Shown: positions 33,464-42,675, counted from the first letter of the stretch. The stretch: DNA of 64,000 nt from Pseudarthrobacter chlorophenolicus (GCF_000962805.1 NZ_JZTW01000001.1:372001-436000), one strand, 5' to 3'. Notes: generated by a model not told the origin, from the letters alone. Translations and numbers: made by a program.

Positions 33464-34993
33464 ATGGAAAACGTAGAAAAGCCCTGGGCGGCACTGTGGT
33501 CGCTGGTGATCGGGTTCTTCATGATCCTGATCGACAGCACCATTGTGTCCGTGGCCAACCCGCGGATCATGGAGGGCCTGGGCGCCGATATCAACTCCGT
33601 GATCTGGGTGACCAGTGCCTATCTGCTGGCCTACGCAGTTCCCCTGCTGATCACCGGCAGGCTTGGCGACCGGTTCGGGCCCAAGAAGCTGTACCTGCTT
33701 GGCCTGGTGGTCTTTACCCTGGCTTCACTGTGGTGCGGCCTGGCCCAGGACGTGGAGACCCTCATCGCTGCCCGGGTGCTGCAGGGCCTCGGAGCTGCGG
33801 TGATGACACCACAGACCATGGCTGTCATCACCCGCATCTTCCCGCCGGACCGCCGTGGTGCCGCCATGGCCATCTGGGGTGCCACCGCCGGCATGGCCAC
33901 GCTGGTGGGCCCCATCCTGGGCGGCGTCCTGGTGGACAGCCTGGGCTGGGAGTGGATCTTCTTCATCAACGTTCCCATCGGCGTCGTCGGTTTCATCCTC
34001 GCGGTGCGCAACGTGCCCGCGCTCAGTACCCACCCGCACCGGTTCGACATTCCCGGTGTGCTGCTCAGCGCAGTTGGTGTCTTCCTGCTGGTCTTCGGCA
34101 TCCAAGAAGGCGAGACGTACAACTGGGGAACGATCACCGGGCCCATCAGCGTCTGGTCGCTGATCATCGCCGGGATCATAGTCCTCGCAGGATTCGTCAC
34201 CTGGCAGCGCTTCAACAAGGGGGAACCGCTGCTGCCGCTGGGCCTGTTCCGGGACCGCAACTTTTCGCTCGCCAACCTTGGTATCACCATGGTGGGGTTC
34301 ACCGTGACGTCCTTTGGCCTGCCCCTGATCTTCTACTACCAGATGGTCCGCGGACTGACACCGACGCAGTCCGCCCTCCTGATGGTTCCCATGGCCCTCA
34401 TCTCGGGCGGCATGGCCCCCGTGGTGGGAAAGATCGTGGACCGGGTCAACCCCAAATACCTGGCGGCCGTTGGCCTGACGCTGATGGCGGTGGCCCTGGT
34501 GTGGAACGGCCTGCTGATGCAGCCGGACACGCCCATCTGGCTGTTCCTGCTTCCCAGCGCTGTCCTGGGATTCGCCAACGCCGGCATCTGGGCGCCCCTG
34601 AGCACCACCGCCACCAGGAACCTGCCGCCGCGGCAGGCCGGCGCCGGCTCCGGCGTCTACAACACCACCCGCCAGTTCGGTGCGGTGCTGGGCAGCGCGG
34701 CCATTGCCGTCCTGATTCAGTCACGGCTGGCGGCTGAGCTCCCGGCCGGCCCCGGCGGCCAGGCCGGCGGGGCGGGCGAGGGCATGGCCATGGGCGGTTC
34801 CCTGCCTGAATTCCTGCACGCAGGATTCTCGACGGCGATGGCGCAGTCCATCCTGTTGCCCGCCGCCGTGGTGCTGGCCGGGGCAGTGGTGGTGCTGTTC
34901 TTCGCCAAGCCCAAGCCCGTTCAGGGATGGGGCGCCGCTGAAGAACCTGCTCCCTCAGCCAAGGTGGACGCTGGTCTGGATTCCGCCGGCTGA
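33464..34993 (+). CDS. MFS drug transporter, DHA2 (14-TM) family
   Basis: 509-aa EmrB/QacA-type multidrug/proton antiporter with about 14 TM helices. GFFMILIDSTIVSVANPRIM (motif D1 with Asp), ITGRLGDRFGPKKLYLLGL (motif A) and LGAAVMTPQTMAVITRIFPP (motif C/B region) fit the family. ATG 33464 is chosen because AAGGA lies 7 bp upstream; the ATG at 33443 has none. Convergent with the next gene and overlapping it by 39 bp. Substrates unknown; no adjacent regulator. Confidence 0.92.
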   Translation: MENVEKPWAALWSLVIGFFMILIDSTIVSVANPRIMEGLGADINSVIWVTSAYLLAYAVPLLITGRLGDRFGPKKLYLLGLVVFTLASLWCGLAQDVETLIAARVLQGLGAAVMTPQTMAVITRIFPPDRRGAAMAIWGATAGMATLVGPILGGVLVDSLGWEWIFFINVPIGVVGFILAVRNVPALSTHPHRFDIPGVLLSAVGVFLLVFGIQEGETYNWGTITGPISVWSLIIAGIIVLAGFVTWQRFNKGEPLLPLGLFRDRNFSLANLGITMVGFTVTSFGLPLIFYYQMVRGLTPTQSALLMVPMALISGGMAPVVGKIVDRVNPKYLAAVGLTLMAVALVWNGLLMQPDTPIWLFLLPSAVLGFANAGIWAPLSTTATRNLPPRQAGAGSGVYNTTRQFGAVLGSAAIAVLIQSRLAAELPAGPGGQAGGAGEGMAMGGSLPEFLHAGFSTAMAQSILLPAAVVLAGAVVVLFFAKPKPVQGWGAAEEPAPSAKVDAGLDSAG

Positions 34994-35671
34994 CAAGCCG
35001 AGCCGGCGGGCCAGCGCCAGCGATCCGGTGTTGCTGACGTCAGCCCGCCATTGCAGCGTCAGCCCGGCGGCCAAGGCCTCGTGGGACGCGATGGAAGCGG
35101 CGAGCGTCCCCAGCCCGCGGCGCCGCCACTCAGGATCCACCAGGACCCCCAGCTGGGCCAGCAGTCCTTCCCACTCTGCGTAGGCGCCGCAGGCCAGGGG
35201 AACCCGCTTGCCGTCGAGCTCGTGGACGATGGTGAAGCGGTTCTCAAGGTCGGATAGCCCCACCTCGTTGACGTCGTCCGGCGGGCAGCGGCCCTCCAGC
35301 TCGATCGCTTCGGCGTTACCGTGTGACACGGTCATCTCCTCAGAGGGCTGCTGCAGCGGCAGGTCGTCGGCGAAGAACAGTGCCGCCGCGCCCAGGCCGT
35401 GGCCGCCACGGTCCCGGGTCAGGGTCAGCAGGGTGACGTGCTGGGCCATTTCGGCATCAGGGATGTCGGCGGCCGCGTCAATGACGTCCTGCGGCCCCAC
35501 CAGCACGGAACTGCCGAACAGCCTGACGAACTCCACCGTTCCGGCCGAGTCATCGGCCCGGACGATGCGCTCCCCGGAGGCAAGCGCAGAGCCGAAAGCG
35601 TCGTCGTCGAGGCCCAGGCGGCGGGCCCAGGCAAGCTGGATGATGGCGGCAGAGCCGGGATCGAGTGTCAT
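34955..35671 (-). CDS. GNAT-family N-acetyltransferase
   Basis: 238-aa protein whose C-terminal half is a GNAT domain (LGVLVDPEWRRRGLGTLAASIA is the acetyl-CoA Q/R-x-x-G-x-G/A loop; SLALARRLGLSAGG ends the fold). The N-terminal half (about residues 1-110) is a degenerate GNAT-like part. Substrate unknown. Leaderless promoter. Confidence 0.85.
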   Translation of the reverse strand: MTLDPGSAAIIQLAWARRLGLDDDAFGSALASGERIVRADDSAGTVEFVRLFGSSVLVGPQDVIDAAADIPDAEMAQHVTLLTLTRDRGGHGLGAAALFFADDLPLQQPSEEMTVSHGNAEAIELEGRCPPDDVNEVGLSDLENRFTIVHELDGKRVPLACGAYAEWEGLLAQLGVLVDPEWRRRGLGTLAASIASHEALAAGLTLQWRADVSNTGSLALARRLGLSAGGIQTSVHLG

Positions 35672-35677
35672 GGTCCC

Positions 35678-35683
35678 AGCCTA
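35678..35683 (-). promoter_or_regulatory. -10 box TAGGCT, leaderless promoter of the GNAT gene
   Basis: Minus-strand hexamer 6 nt before ATG 35671. Confidence 0.55.
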
Positions 35684-35751
35684 GGGCGCCGGACGCTGTC
35701 CCGGCCGGACACCATGCCTGGAGGCTGGCCCGGCCGGGCACTGTGCTGTGC

Positions 35752-36777
35752 CTAGCCGAACAGGACTGCGGCTTCGTCGTACCGGTTTTGCGGCACGGTC
35801 TTGAGCTGGCCCAGGGCTTCCTCGAAGGCGACGTGCTGGATGTCGGTGCCCTTGAGCGCCACCATGGTGCCCCAGAAGCCTTCCACCACGGAGTCGATGG
35901 CGGCCATGCCCAGGCGGGTGGCGAGGACGCGGTCGAAGGCGGAGGGGACGCCGCCGCGCTGGATGTGGCCCAGGATGGTGGCGCGGGTTTCGATGCCCGT
36001 ACGGGCTTCGAGCTCGGGCGCGAGCTGGTCGGCGATGCCGCCCAGGCGGGGCCGGCCGAAAGTGTCCAGGCCGCGCTCGGAGTGCGGGGATTCCATGTGT
36101 TCGGGCACGAACCCTTCGGCGACGACCACCAGCGGCGCGCGGCCGCGGGCGTGGGCTTCCTTCACCCATTCGGTGATCTGCTGGATGCTGACCTTCTGTT
36201 CCGGAATGAGGATGGCGTGGGCGCCGGCCGCCATGCCGGCGTGCAGGGCAATCCAGCCCACGTGCCGGCCCATGACCTCGGCGATCATGCAGCGGTGGTG
36301 GGATTCGCCGGTGGTCCGGAGCCGGTCGATGGCCTCGGTGGCAATCTGCACCGCGGTGTCGAAGCCGAAGGTGTAATCGGTGGCATCGAGGTCGTTGTCC
36401 ACGGTCTTGGGGACGCCTACGATCTTCAGGCCGGCGTCGGTCAGGCGCTTGGCCGCGGCGAGGGTTCCCTCACCGCCGATGGCGATGATGGCGTCGATGC
36501 CCAGCCGGTCCATGTGGGCTTTGATGACCTCGGGGCCGCCGCCGTTTTCGAACGGGTTGGTGCGGGAGGTGCCCAGGATGGTGCCGCCCTGCTTGGCGAT
36601 GCCGCGCACCATGGTGCGGGGGATGTCGATGATGTCGCCCTCCACCACGCCGCGCCAGCCGTCGAGGAATCCGACGAACTCGTGGCCGTGGATGGCGATG
36701 CCCTTCAGCACGGCGCCGCGGATGACCGCGTTCAGTCCGGGGCAGTCGCCACCGCTGGTGAGGATTCCAATTTTCAT
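35752..36777 (-). CDS. pfkA: 6-phosphofructokinase
   Basis: 341-aa glycolytic phosphofructokinase, converting fructose 6-phosphate to fructose 1,6-bisphosphate. KIGILTSGGDCPGLNAVIRG binds the nucleotide; residues 101-104 are GGEG, and Gly104 is the residue typical of ATP- rather than PPi-dependent enzymes (E103 replaces the usual Asp); PKTVDNDL with D127 and D129 holds the catalytic base. ATG 36777 is used; four extra residues are possible upstream. Monocistronic. Confidence 0.95.
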   Translation of the reverse strand: MKIGILTSGGDCPGLNAVIRGAVLKGIAIHGHEFVGFLDGWRGVVEGDIIDIPRTMVRGIAKQGGTILGTSRTNPFENGGGPEVIKAHMDRLGIDAIIAIGGEGTLAAAKRLTDAGLKIVGVPKTVDNDLDATDYTFGFDTAVQIATEAIDRLRTTGESHHRCMIAEVMGRHVGWIALHAGMAAGAHAILIPEQKVSIQQITEWVKEAHARGRAPLVVVAEGFVPEHMESPHSERGLDTFGRPRLGGIADQLAPELEARTGIETRATILGHIQRGGVPSAFDRVLATRLGMAAIDSVVEGFWGTMVALKGTDIQHVAFEEALGQLKTVPQNRYDEAAVLFG

Positions 36778-36915
36778 GTTTCGGCTCAAATCCTGGAAGA
36801 GGGTCTACTGGCAGAGCGCCACGCTGAGCTCACCTAGAAGTGTAGTGGGAGGTGTGGGGTACGACACAAACCCGTTACACGCGGGTGAACGGGGTATCAC
36901 CAGGGCGGGCACGGC

Positions 36916-36950
36916 AAAGGCCCCCGCCGTTGTGAACGGCGGAGGCCTTT
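36916..36950. terminator. Bidirectional-looking terminator between pfkA and the PspC operon
   Basis: AAAGGCC (36916-36922) and GGCCTTT (36944-36950) with an inner 8-bp helix, one mismatch and a GTG loop. Read leftward it ends in TTT and sits 17 bp after the stop of the small PspC gene, so it should terminate that operon. Confidence 0.75.
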
Positions 36951-36966
36951 GGACGTCGTATGCAGG

Positions 36967-37218
36967 TCAGCTGAGGGACCGGCGTTCCAGGAATGTCTGC
37001 AGCGGAATAACGTTCCGCTGGTCCGGAAGGATGGCCCACGCCAGGAGGTAGAAGACCACTGCGGGGCCGGGGAGGAGGCAGAACACGAGGAACGCGATGC
37101 GGACAAAGGCTACGTCCACGTTCGTCTTGGCGGCGATCCCGCCCAGGACGCCACCCACCCAGCGCTGCGGGCCGCGTTGCAGGCCGAAGCCCCTGACGAT
37201 GCTGAAAAACTTGTCCAT
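36967..37218 (-). CDS. Small PspC-domain membrane protein
   Basis: 83-aa protein that is essentially one PspC domain (GLQRGPQRWVGGVLGGIAAK, then two hydrophobic segments AFVRIAFLVFCLLPGPAVVF and YLLAWAILP). PspC proteins sense or buffer envelope stress. Third gene of a leftward operon with two larger membrane proteins; divergent from the kinase/regulator pair. Confidence 0.88.
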   Translation of the reverse strand: MDKFFSIVRGFGLQRGPQRWVGGVLGGIAAKTNVDVAFVRIAFLVFCLLPGPAVVFYLLAWAILPDQRNVIPLQTFLERRSLS

Positions 37219-37221
37219 GGT

Positions 37222-37521
37222 TCAAGACTTCCCTGTTGTCGGTTGGTTGTCACGTTTCCGGGCGGAGAGCAGGCCGCCCACCACCAGTGCGGCGCCCGCT
37301 CCAATCATGAGCCCGATCAGGACGTACGTGGCGTTGAGGGTCACGATGCCCAGCTGGGCAACAATGATCAGGGCGGCGAGGGCCAGGACGATCAAGCCCC
37401 ACACCACCGTCCCCACCCTCGTGGTGGAGGGGGCGGCAGGGTCTGTGCCCGCCGTCGTCGTGCTGTCCGGGTAGTACCCGCTGCGGCCCGAAGGATCCGG
37501 TGCCTGGTTACTGGTGCTCAT
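37222..37521 (-). CDS. LiaF/LiaI-like small membrane protein
   Basis: 99-aa protein with a polar N-terminal 35 residues and two hydrophobic segments (VVWGLIVLALAALIIVAQLG and YVLIGLMIGAGAALVVGGLL), then a basic tail. Its topology resembles the LiaI/LiaF-TM modules found next to PspC proteins. Starts 1 bp after the upstream gene's stop and ends 3 bp before the next, so it is tightly operonic. Family call is tentative. Confidence 0.65.
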   Translation of the reverse strand: MSTSNQAPDPSGRSGYYPDSTTTAGTDPAAPSTTRVGTVVWGLIVLALAALIIVAQLGIVTLNATYVLIGLMIGAGAALVVGGLLSARKRDNQPTTGKS

Positions 37522-37522
37522 C

Positions 37523-39139
37523 TCAATTGCCTTCCTGGATGGTGACGTTGCTGAAGGTGCCGTCGATCTGGACCACCAGGTGGCTGCCGGGCCGGTCGGA
37601 GTTGTAGGTGCTTTCCCGGGTAGTGGTTCCGCCGCGCTGCCCGGATGCTTCGTTGAGGTTCCCCATGGTCATGTCCGCTTTGATATCCACGGGCACGTCT
37701 TGAGGGATCAGCACGGTCACGTTGCTCGCGGTGATGTCCAGGGGGATGACGACGTCGGCGCGCAGCGGGGTGCCGCCCGCGAGGTTTGTCAGGTCCACGG
37801 TTCCGCGCCCCGCGGTGATGTCGAAGCCGCGCGTGGCTTCCGTGATGCTGGCCGGTGCCCAGTCAACCTGCTGGAACCGCATCCTGTCGCCATTGCCCAC
37901 CACGTTGTACACGCCGCCCGCTATCAGCGCCACCACGGCGAAGAAGCTCAGGATGCCGGCTGTCCTGCCGCGCAGGCCGGCGATGAGGATGCCGAGGCCC
38001 AGGACAGCTGCGGCGCTGGCCCAGACGATGGCGTTGGCTGAGTCGCCCAGGTCGATCACATTGGTGACGTCGAGGGCCTTGAGGCCGCCGCCCACCAGGA
38101 GTGCAGATCCGGCGGCGACGGCCACCGCGGGAGCGCCGGGACCGGCCGGCCGTGGTTTCGGAGTACGCTGCGGCGCGCGGGCGCCGCCGTAGGGGCCGCC
38201 GCCCTGGAACCCGCCGCCGGTGCCGGAACCGCCGCCGGAGTAGGAGCCGCTGCCGGAAGTGCTGCCGCCGCCGTAGGAGGGCATGGAGGGGGAAGCGGGG
38301 CCGGCTCCGTAGGAGGTGCCCGTGGCGGAGAACGGTGCGGTTCCGGGATTGCCTGCTGCATAGGCGGTCCCTGGGGCGCCTGCCGCGCCCGGCGTACCGT
38401 AACCGCCGGGCGTGCCGTAGGCGCCCGCTTGCGGGGCTGCCATCGCTGGCCGGCCTGCCTTGTTGCGCTGCGAGAGGTAGTAGATGAGGTAGATGGCGCC
38501 GCCCACCCAGAAGACCGTCCAGAGGAAGCCGCCGAAGCCGTTGTGCGACCAGCCCCAGAAGCCGCCGCCCAGCCCGGTCAGGCCCAGGATCGTGGCGATC
38601 AGGGATCCTGTCATCCCGGTGGTCCACCGGCCTGCGGCGGCCTCCTGGACGTGGATCCGCCCGTCGGGCTCCGGGAGCAGCGCCCACGCGAGGCCGTACA
38701 CCAGCACGCCGATGCCGGCGAACAGGGTGAGGACGATGAAGACGCCGCGGATGATCAACGGGTCCACGCCCAGCTTCTGCGCGATGCCGCTGGACACGCC
38801 GCCAATCCAGCGGTCCCCGCCACGCCGGATGCCATGGCCGCGGATCCAGGAGAAGAAATCGGCCTCACCCGGGGCGGTGTGTGCGGTGCCGGGACGGCCC
38901 GTGTAATCCTTCCCGGCACCGGGAAGATCAGCACCGGGAAGATCGGCGCCGGGGACCTCAGTGCGGGGCAGTTCAGAGCCGGACTGGCCTGCAGCTGGCT
39001 GACTGGATTCGGAGGCCCGGGAGCCTTCGGACGGGTCCGGCGTAGTCGGCGCGGACGGCAGGGGTTCGGTGGGCCGCGGTGCGCCGGGCAGAGGCTCGGT
39101 GGGCTGGCCGTCGTCGGGGAGGGGGGTCTGCGAGTTCAT
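37523..39139 (-). CDS. PspC-domain protein with C-terminal toastrack/LiaF-like domain
   Basis: 538-aa membrane protein in several parts: polar Pro-rich N terminus with SEPTEPLP-like repeats (residues 1-95), PspC domain (IRRGGDRWIGGVSSGIAQKL, about residues 105-170), two TM segments, a Gly/Ser/Tyr-rich low-complexity linker (about residues 225-320), further TM helices, and a C-terminal beta-rich segment (ITAGRGTVDLTNLAGGTPL, NVTVLIPQDVPVDIKADMTM) that fits the toastrack/DUF4097-like domain. The design suggests a surface sensor or anchor in the stress response controlled by the divergent kinase. Confidence 0.82.
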   Translation of the reverse strand: MNSQTPLPDDGQPTEPLPGAPRPTEPLPSAPTTPDPSEGSRASESSQPAAGQSGSELPRTEVPGADLPGADLPGAGKDYTGRPGTAHTAPGEADFFSWIRGHGIRRGGDRWIGGVSSGIAQKLGVDPLIIRGVFIVLTLFAGIGVLVYGLAWALLPEPDGRIHVQEAAAGRWTTGMTGSLIATILGLTGLGGGFWGWSHNGFGGFLWTVFWVGGAIYLIYYLSQRNKAGRPAMAAPQAGAYGTPGGYGTPGAAGAPGTAYAAGNPGTAPFSATGTSYGAGPASPSMPSYGGGSTSGSGSYSGGGSGTGGGFQGGGPYGGARAPQRTPKPRPAGPGAPAVAVAAGSALLVGGGLKALDVTNVIDLGDSANAIVWASAAAVLGLGILIAGLRGRTAGILSFFAVVALIAGGVYNVVGNGDRMRFQQVDWAPASITEATRGFDITAGRGTVDLTNLAGGTPLRADVVIPLDITASNVTVLIPQDVPVDIKADMTMGNLNEASGQRGGTTTRESTYNSDRPGSHLVVQIDGTFSNVTIQEGN

Positions 39140-39185
39140 ACCTCAATCCTTCCGTTCAGCCCGCCCGGCGCTCTACTGGGGGATA

Positions 39186-39203
39186 CCCTGAGCCGTCCCT
39201 GAG
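39186..39203. promoter_or_regulatory. Two direct CCCTGAG repeats in the divergent PspC/kinase promoter region
   Basis: CCCTGAG at 39186-39192 and 39197-39203, 11 bp apart (one helical turn), between the PspC-toastrack gene and the sensor kinase gene. A possible binding site for the LuxR-type regulator encoded at 40695; not tested. Confidence 0.35.
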
Positions 39204-39264
39204 TTGCCCCCGGTTCCGGCCGGATCCGGGTCCGGGAAACCCTGATCCATGCTTGGATTGAACC

Positions 39265-40698
39265 ATGACAACCGTCCCCGCCAGGCCCCCTTTGGCCCGC
39301 AGCAGCGACCGTGTGATTGCCGGTGTCTGCTCGGGCCTGGCCGTTCATCTCGGCTGGCCGGTGAAAAACGTCAGGGTGGGCATGGCGCTTGCAACCCTTG
39401 CGGGCGGGGCGGGCCTCGTCTTTTACGCCTGGCTGTGGATCATGGTTCCCACCGCGGATGAGGCCGCCCGGCGCAATGCCCGGCGGCCGGCGTCGCCCAT
39501 TGCCCCCGCGGTGAGCCAAGCGCCCGCCGCCGCCGTGTCCGGAACTTCTCCGGCGTCGCCTCCTGCTCCACAACCCGGCCCGGTGCCCTTTGGCCAAGCA
39601 CCATTGAGCCAGCCACCTTTGAGGCAGGCGTCCGACGACGACGCTTCCCTGGGCGCGGACCGCCCGGGAACGTCGGGGTCGCCAAGGCCGGCCGAGGCAC
39701 CGTGGTTCCGGTGGCAGAGCATGAAATACGGCAAGGAAATCCTCCTCGGCTGCGGGTTGCTGCTGGTGGCCGGGATCATGATCGCGCAGTTGCTGGGGGT
39801 CGACGTGCCGCTGGGAACCCTCATTCCTGCCGCTGCCGTCCTGGGCGGCGCGTCCATCGCCTGGATGCAGCTGGATGAAACGCGGCGGGCCGGTCTGGTG
39901 GACAAGACGAAGGCGGACCAGGCGGGCGGCTGGGCACGGCTCGCGGCCGGCCTGGCGCTGGTGGTGGCCGGCGTGCTGGTGATGGTGTCCGGTTCCGGCT
40001 CGTGGGAGCAGACCTGGCTGGCGCTGCTGGCCTCCGTGGCGGTGCTCGGTGGCGTGGTGCTGGTCCTGTTGCCGTGGGCGCTGAAGTTCTGGCGGGACCT
40101 GGAGACCGAGCGTGCCGGCAGGATCCGGGAAACTGAACGGGCCGAGATCGCCGCGCACCTGCATGATTCGGTGCTGCAGACGCTCGCGCTGATCCAGCGC
40201 CGGGCCGGCAGCGAGCACGACGTCGTCCGGCTGGCCCGGGCGCAGGAACGCGAGCTTCGCGGCTGGCTGTTCCAGGATCCCGGCAGGGAAGCGGGGCAGC
40301 TTTCGGACCGGATCAAGGCCGTGGCAGCCGAGGTGGAGGACCTCCTTGGCAATGCCGTTGAGGTGGTCAGCGTCGGTGATGCCGCCATGACCGAGGGCCA
40401 CGAGGCCATGGTCCAGGCAAGCAGGGAAGCCATGCTGAACGCCTCCCGGCACGGTGGCGGCGCTGTTTCCGTGTACCTCGAAGCATCCGACGGGCAGGCC
40501 GAAATTTTCATCAAGGACCGCGGTCCGGGGTTCGAACTGGCAGATGTGCCTGAAGACCGGCTGGGCGTACGGGAGTCCATCATCGGCAGGATGAAGCGGC
40601 ACGGCGGATCCGCTGCCATCCTCAGCACCGGGGACGGCACAGAGGTCCGCCTCCGGCTGCCGGCTGCAAGCACGGACAACGTGGAAGGAAAGTCATGA
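39265..40698 (+). CDS. Sensor histidine kinase with N-terminal PspC domain
   Basis: 477-aa DesK-type kinase. Residues 8-65 are a PspC domain (RSSDRVIAGVCSGLAVHLGW), followed by a Pro-rich linker, four TM helices (about residues 155-280), a HisKA_3 domain with phospho-accepting H300 in IAAHLHDSVLQTLAL and an HATPase with HEAMVQASREAMLNASRHG (N-box) and IKDRGPGFEL (G-box). The fused PspC domain implies that the kinase directly senses the membrane state. ATG 39265; a weak TTGGAT box lies 6 nt upstream. Overlaps the response regulator gene by 4 bp. Confidence 0.93.
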   Translation: MTTVPARPPLARSSDRVIAGVCSGLAVHLGWPVKNVRVGMALATLAGGAGLVFYAWLWIMVPTADEAARRNARRPASPIAPAVSQAPAAAVSGTSPASPPAPQPGPVPFGQAPLSQPPLRQASDDDASLGADRPGTSGSPRPAEAPWFRWQSMKYGKEILLGCGLLLVAGIMIAQLLGVDVPLGTLIPAAAVLGGASIAWMQLDETRRAGLVDKTKADQAGGWARLAAGLALVVAGVLVMVSGSGSWEQTWLALLASVAVLGGVVLVLLPWALKFWRDLETERAGRIRETERAEIAAHLHDSVLQTLALIQRRAGSEHDVVRLARAQERELRGWLFQDPGREAGQLSDRIKAVAAEVEDLLGNAVEVVSVGDAAMTEGHEAMVQASREAMLNASRHGGGAVSVYLEASDGQAEIFIKDRGPGFELADVPEDRLGVRESIIGRMKRHGGSAAILSTGDGTEVRLRLPAASTDNVEGKS

Positions 40699-41375
40699 TC
40701 GTCACCCAAGGGGCAGCCGCGCAGGCCGCCGGCACCGTCCGTGTGGTCATCGTGGACGACCACGCCATCTTCCGTTCCGGGCTGAAGGCCGATCTCGATG
40801 CCAGCATCCACGTGGTGGGGGAGGCAGCCACCGTGGAGCAGGCGATCGCCGTCATCGCCGAACAGCGGCCCGACGTCGTGCTGCTGGATGTGCACCTTCC
40901 CGGCGGATTGGGCGGCGGCGGCCGTGAGGTCATTGCAGGATCGGTTCCGCTGCTGGGCACTACCCGTTTCCTGGCCCTCAGCGTGTCCGATGCTGCGGAG
41001 GACGTCGTGGCAGTTATCCGGGCAGGGGCCCGGGGCTATGTCACCAAGACCATCTCCGGGGCCGAGATCACCGACGCCGTGTTCCGGGTTGCCGGCGGGG
41101 ACGCCGTCTTCTCGCCCCGCCTGGCAGGTTTCGTCCTGGACGCCTTCGGGACCGCACCGGCAGACATCGCCGATGACGAGCTGGACAAACTCTCCGCCCG
41201 CGAACTTGAAGTCATGCGCCTGATCGCCCGCGGGTACAGCTACAAGGAGGTGGCCAAGGAGCTCTTCATCAGCATCAAGACTGTAGAAACCCATGTTTCC
41301 GCGGTCCTGCGGAAGCTCCAGCTCTCCAGCCGGCACGAACTTACCAAATGGGCCGCGGAGCGCCGCCTCCTCTAA
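40695..41375 (+). CDS. LuxR/NarL-family response regulator
   Basis: 226-aa regulator with a receiver domain (VVIVDDHAIFRSGL; phospho-acceptor D65 in VVLLDVHLPGG; Lys in AGARGYVTKTISG) and a C-terminal LuxR helix-turn-helix (LSARELEVMRLIARGYSYKE, KTVETHVSAVLRKLQ). Cognate partner of the PspC-fused kinase, with ATGA translational coupling. Probable target: the divergent PspC operon (inference). Confidence 0.95.
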   Translation: MIVTQGAAAQAAGTVRVVIVDDHAIFRSGLKADLDASIHVVGEAATVEQAIAVIAEQRPDVVLLDVHLPGGLGGGGREVIAGSVPLLGTTRFLALSVSDAAEDVVAVIRAGARGYVTKTISGAEITDAVFRVAGGDAVFSPRLAGFVLDAFGTAPADIADDELDKLSARELEVMRLIARGYSYKEVAKELFISIKTVETHVSAVLRKLQLSSRHELTKWAAERRLL

Positions 41376-41381
41376 ACCAAA

Positions 41382-41442
41382 GTTGCTCCATCACTTTTGG
41401 TCCCTAAAAGGGTGGTTTAGGGACCAAAAGTGATGGAGCAAC
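41382..41442. repeat. Perfect 27-bp inverted repeat between convergent genes
   Basis: The left arm, 41382-41408 (GTTGCTCCATCAC ... CCCTAAA), is matched without error by 41416-41442 around a 7-nt loop. The arms are about 44% GC, well below the surrounding genes, and there is no T-tract. It starts 6 bp after the response regulator stop and ends 15 bp before the aminotransferase stop, filling the gap. Confidence 0.9.
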
Positions 41443-41457
41443 GGGTGTTGGGGGAAG

Positions 41458-42675
41458 TTACTGGGCCTTGCCGAGGAAATCCTGCAGGCGCTGCACGCCG
41501 GTGGCGAGGTCGTCATCGCCCAGGGCGTAGGAGAGGCGCAGGAAGCCGGACGGGCCGAACGCCTCGCCCGGAACCACTGCCACCTCCACTTCGTCCAGGA
41601 TCAGGGAGGCCAGCTCGGCGGAAGTCTGCGGCGTTGCGGTGCCGGCGGCAGTCGGGAATTCCTTGCCCAGCAGCCCGCGGACGTCCGCGTACACGTAGAA
41701 GGCGCCCCTCGGCGTCGGGCATTCCACGCCTTCAATGGCGTTCAGCCCGGCAACGATCGCCTTCCGGCGGCGGTCGAAGGCCACTTTCATCTCATCGACG
41801 GCGGTCAGCGGGCCGGAGACGGCGGCCAGGGCCGCGATCTGCGGAATGTTTGACACGTTGGAGGTGGCGTGCGACTGCAGGTTCGTGGCGGCCTTGATGA
41901 CATCCGCCGGGCCGATCATCCAACCGACGCGCCACCCGGTCATGGCATAGGTCTTGGCCACACCGTTGAGGATGACCACCTTGTCTCCGAGTTCGGGCAC
42001 GGCCGTGGCGATGGAGGTGAAGGGAACGCCGTCGTAGGTCAGGTGCTCGTAGATCTCGTCGGTCACCACCCAGATGCCCTTCGAGGCTGCCCAGTTGCCG
42101 ATTTCGGCCACCTGCTCGGGGGAGTAGACGGCGCCGGTGGGGTTCGACGGCGAGACGAACAGGAGGATCTTGGTCCGGTCCGTCACGGCTGCTTCGAGCT
42201 GTTCGACGGTCACCAGGTAGCCCTGCTCCGGCCCCGCAAAAACCTCGACCGGAACGCCGCCGGCCAGGCGGATAGCTTCAGGGTAGGTGGTCCAGAACGG
42301 GGCGGGGACAATAACCTCGTCGCCCGGATCCACCAAGGTGGCGAACGTGTTGTAGACGGCCTGCTTGCCGCCGTTGGTCACCAGCACCTGGGAGGGGTCG
42401 ACGGCGTATCCGGAGTCCCGGAGCGTCTTCTCGGCGATGGCCTTCTTCAGTTCGGGAAGCCCGCCGGCGGGGGAGTAGCGGTGGTACTTCGGCTGCCCCG
42501 CGGCCTCGATGGCCGCCTGGACAATGTAGTCCGGGGTGGGGAAATCCGGCTCGCCTGCGCCGAAGCCAATCACCGGACGCCCAGCAGCCTTCAGCGCTTT
42601 AGCCTTGGCATCAACGGCCAGGGTGGCGGATTCGGCAATTGCGGATATGCGCTGGGAAACGCGGGCGGCAGACAT
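41458..42675 (-). CDS. PLP-dependent aspartate aminotransferase (class I)
   Basis: 405-aa cytoplasmic aminotransferase, fold type I, subgroup 1-gamma (AspC/bacterial aspartate aminotransferase type), transferring the amino group of aspartate to 2-oxoglutarate. The PLP lysine is K241 in [45 protein letters not shown] and [13 protein letters not shown] are the substrate and cofactor blocks. ATG 42675. Its position directly before tRNA-Trp-secE-nusG is the same as in Streptomyces. Specificity for aspartate is inferred. Confidence 0.93.
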   Translation of the reverse strand: MSAARVSQRISAIAESATLAVDAKAKALKAAGRPVIGFGAGEPDFPTPDYIVQAAIEAAGQPKYHRYSPAGGLPELKKAIAEKTLRDSGYAVDPSQVLVTNGGKQAVYNTFATLVDPGDEVIVPAPFWTTYPEAIRLAGGVPVEVFAGPEQGYLVTVEQLEAAVTDRTKILLFVSPSNPTGAVYSPEQVAEIGNWAASKGIWVVTDEIYEHLTYDGVPFTSIATAVPELGDKVVILNGVAKTYAMTGWRVGWMIGPADVIKAATNLQSHATSNVSNIPQIAALAAVSGPLTAVDEMKVAFDRRRKAIVAGLNAIEGVECPTPRGAFYVYADVRGLLGKEFPTAAGTATPQTSAELASLILDEVEVAVVPGEAFGPSGFLRLSYALGDDDLATGVQRLQDFLGKAQ

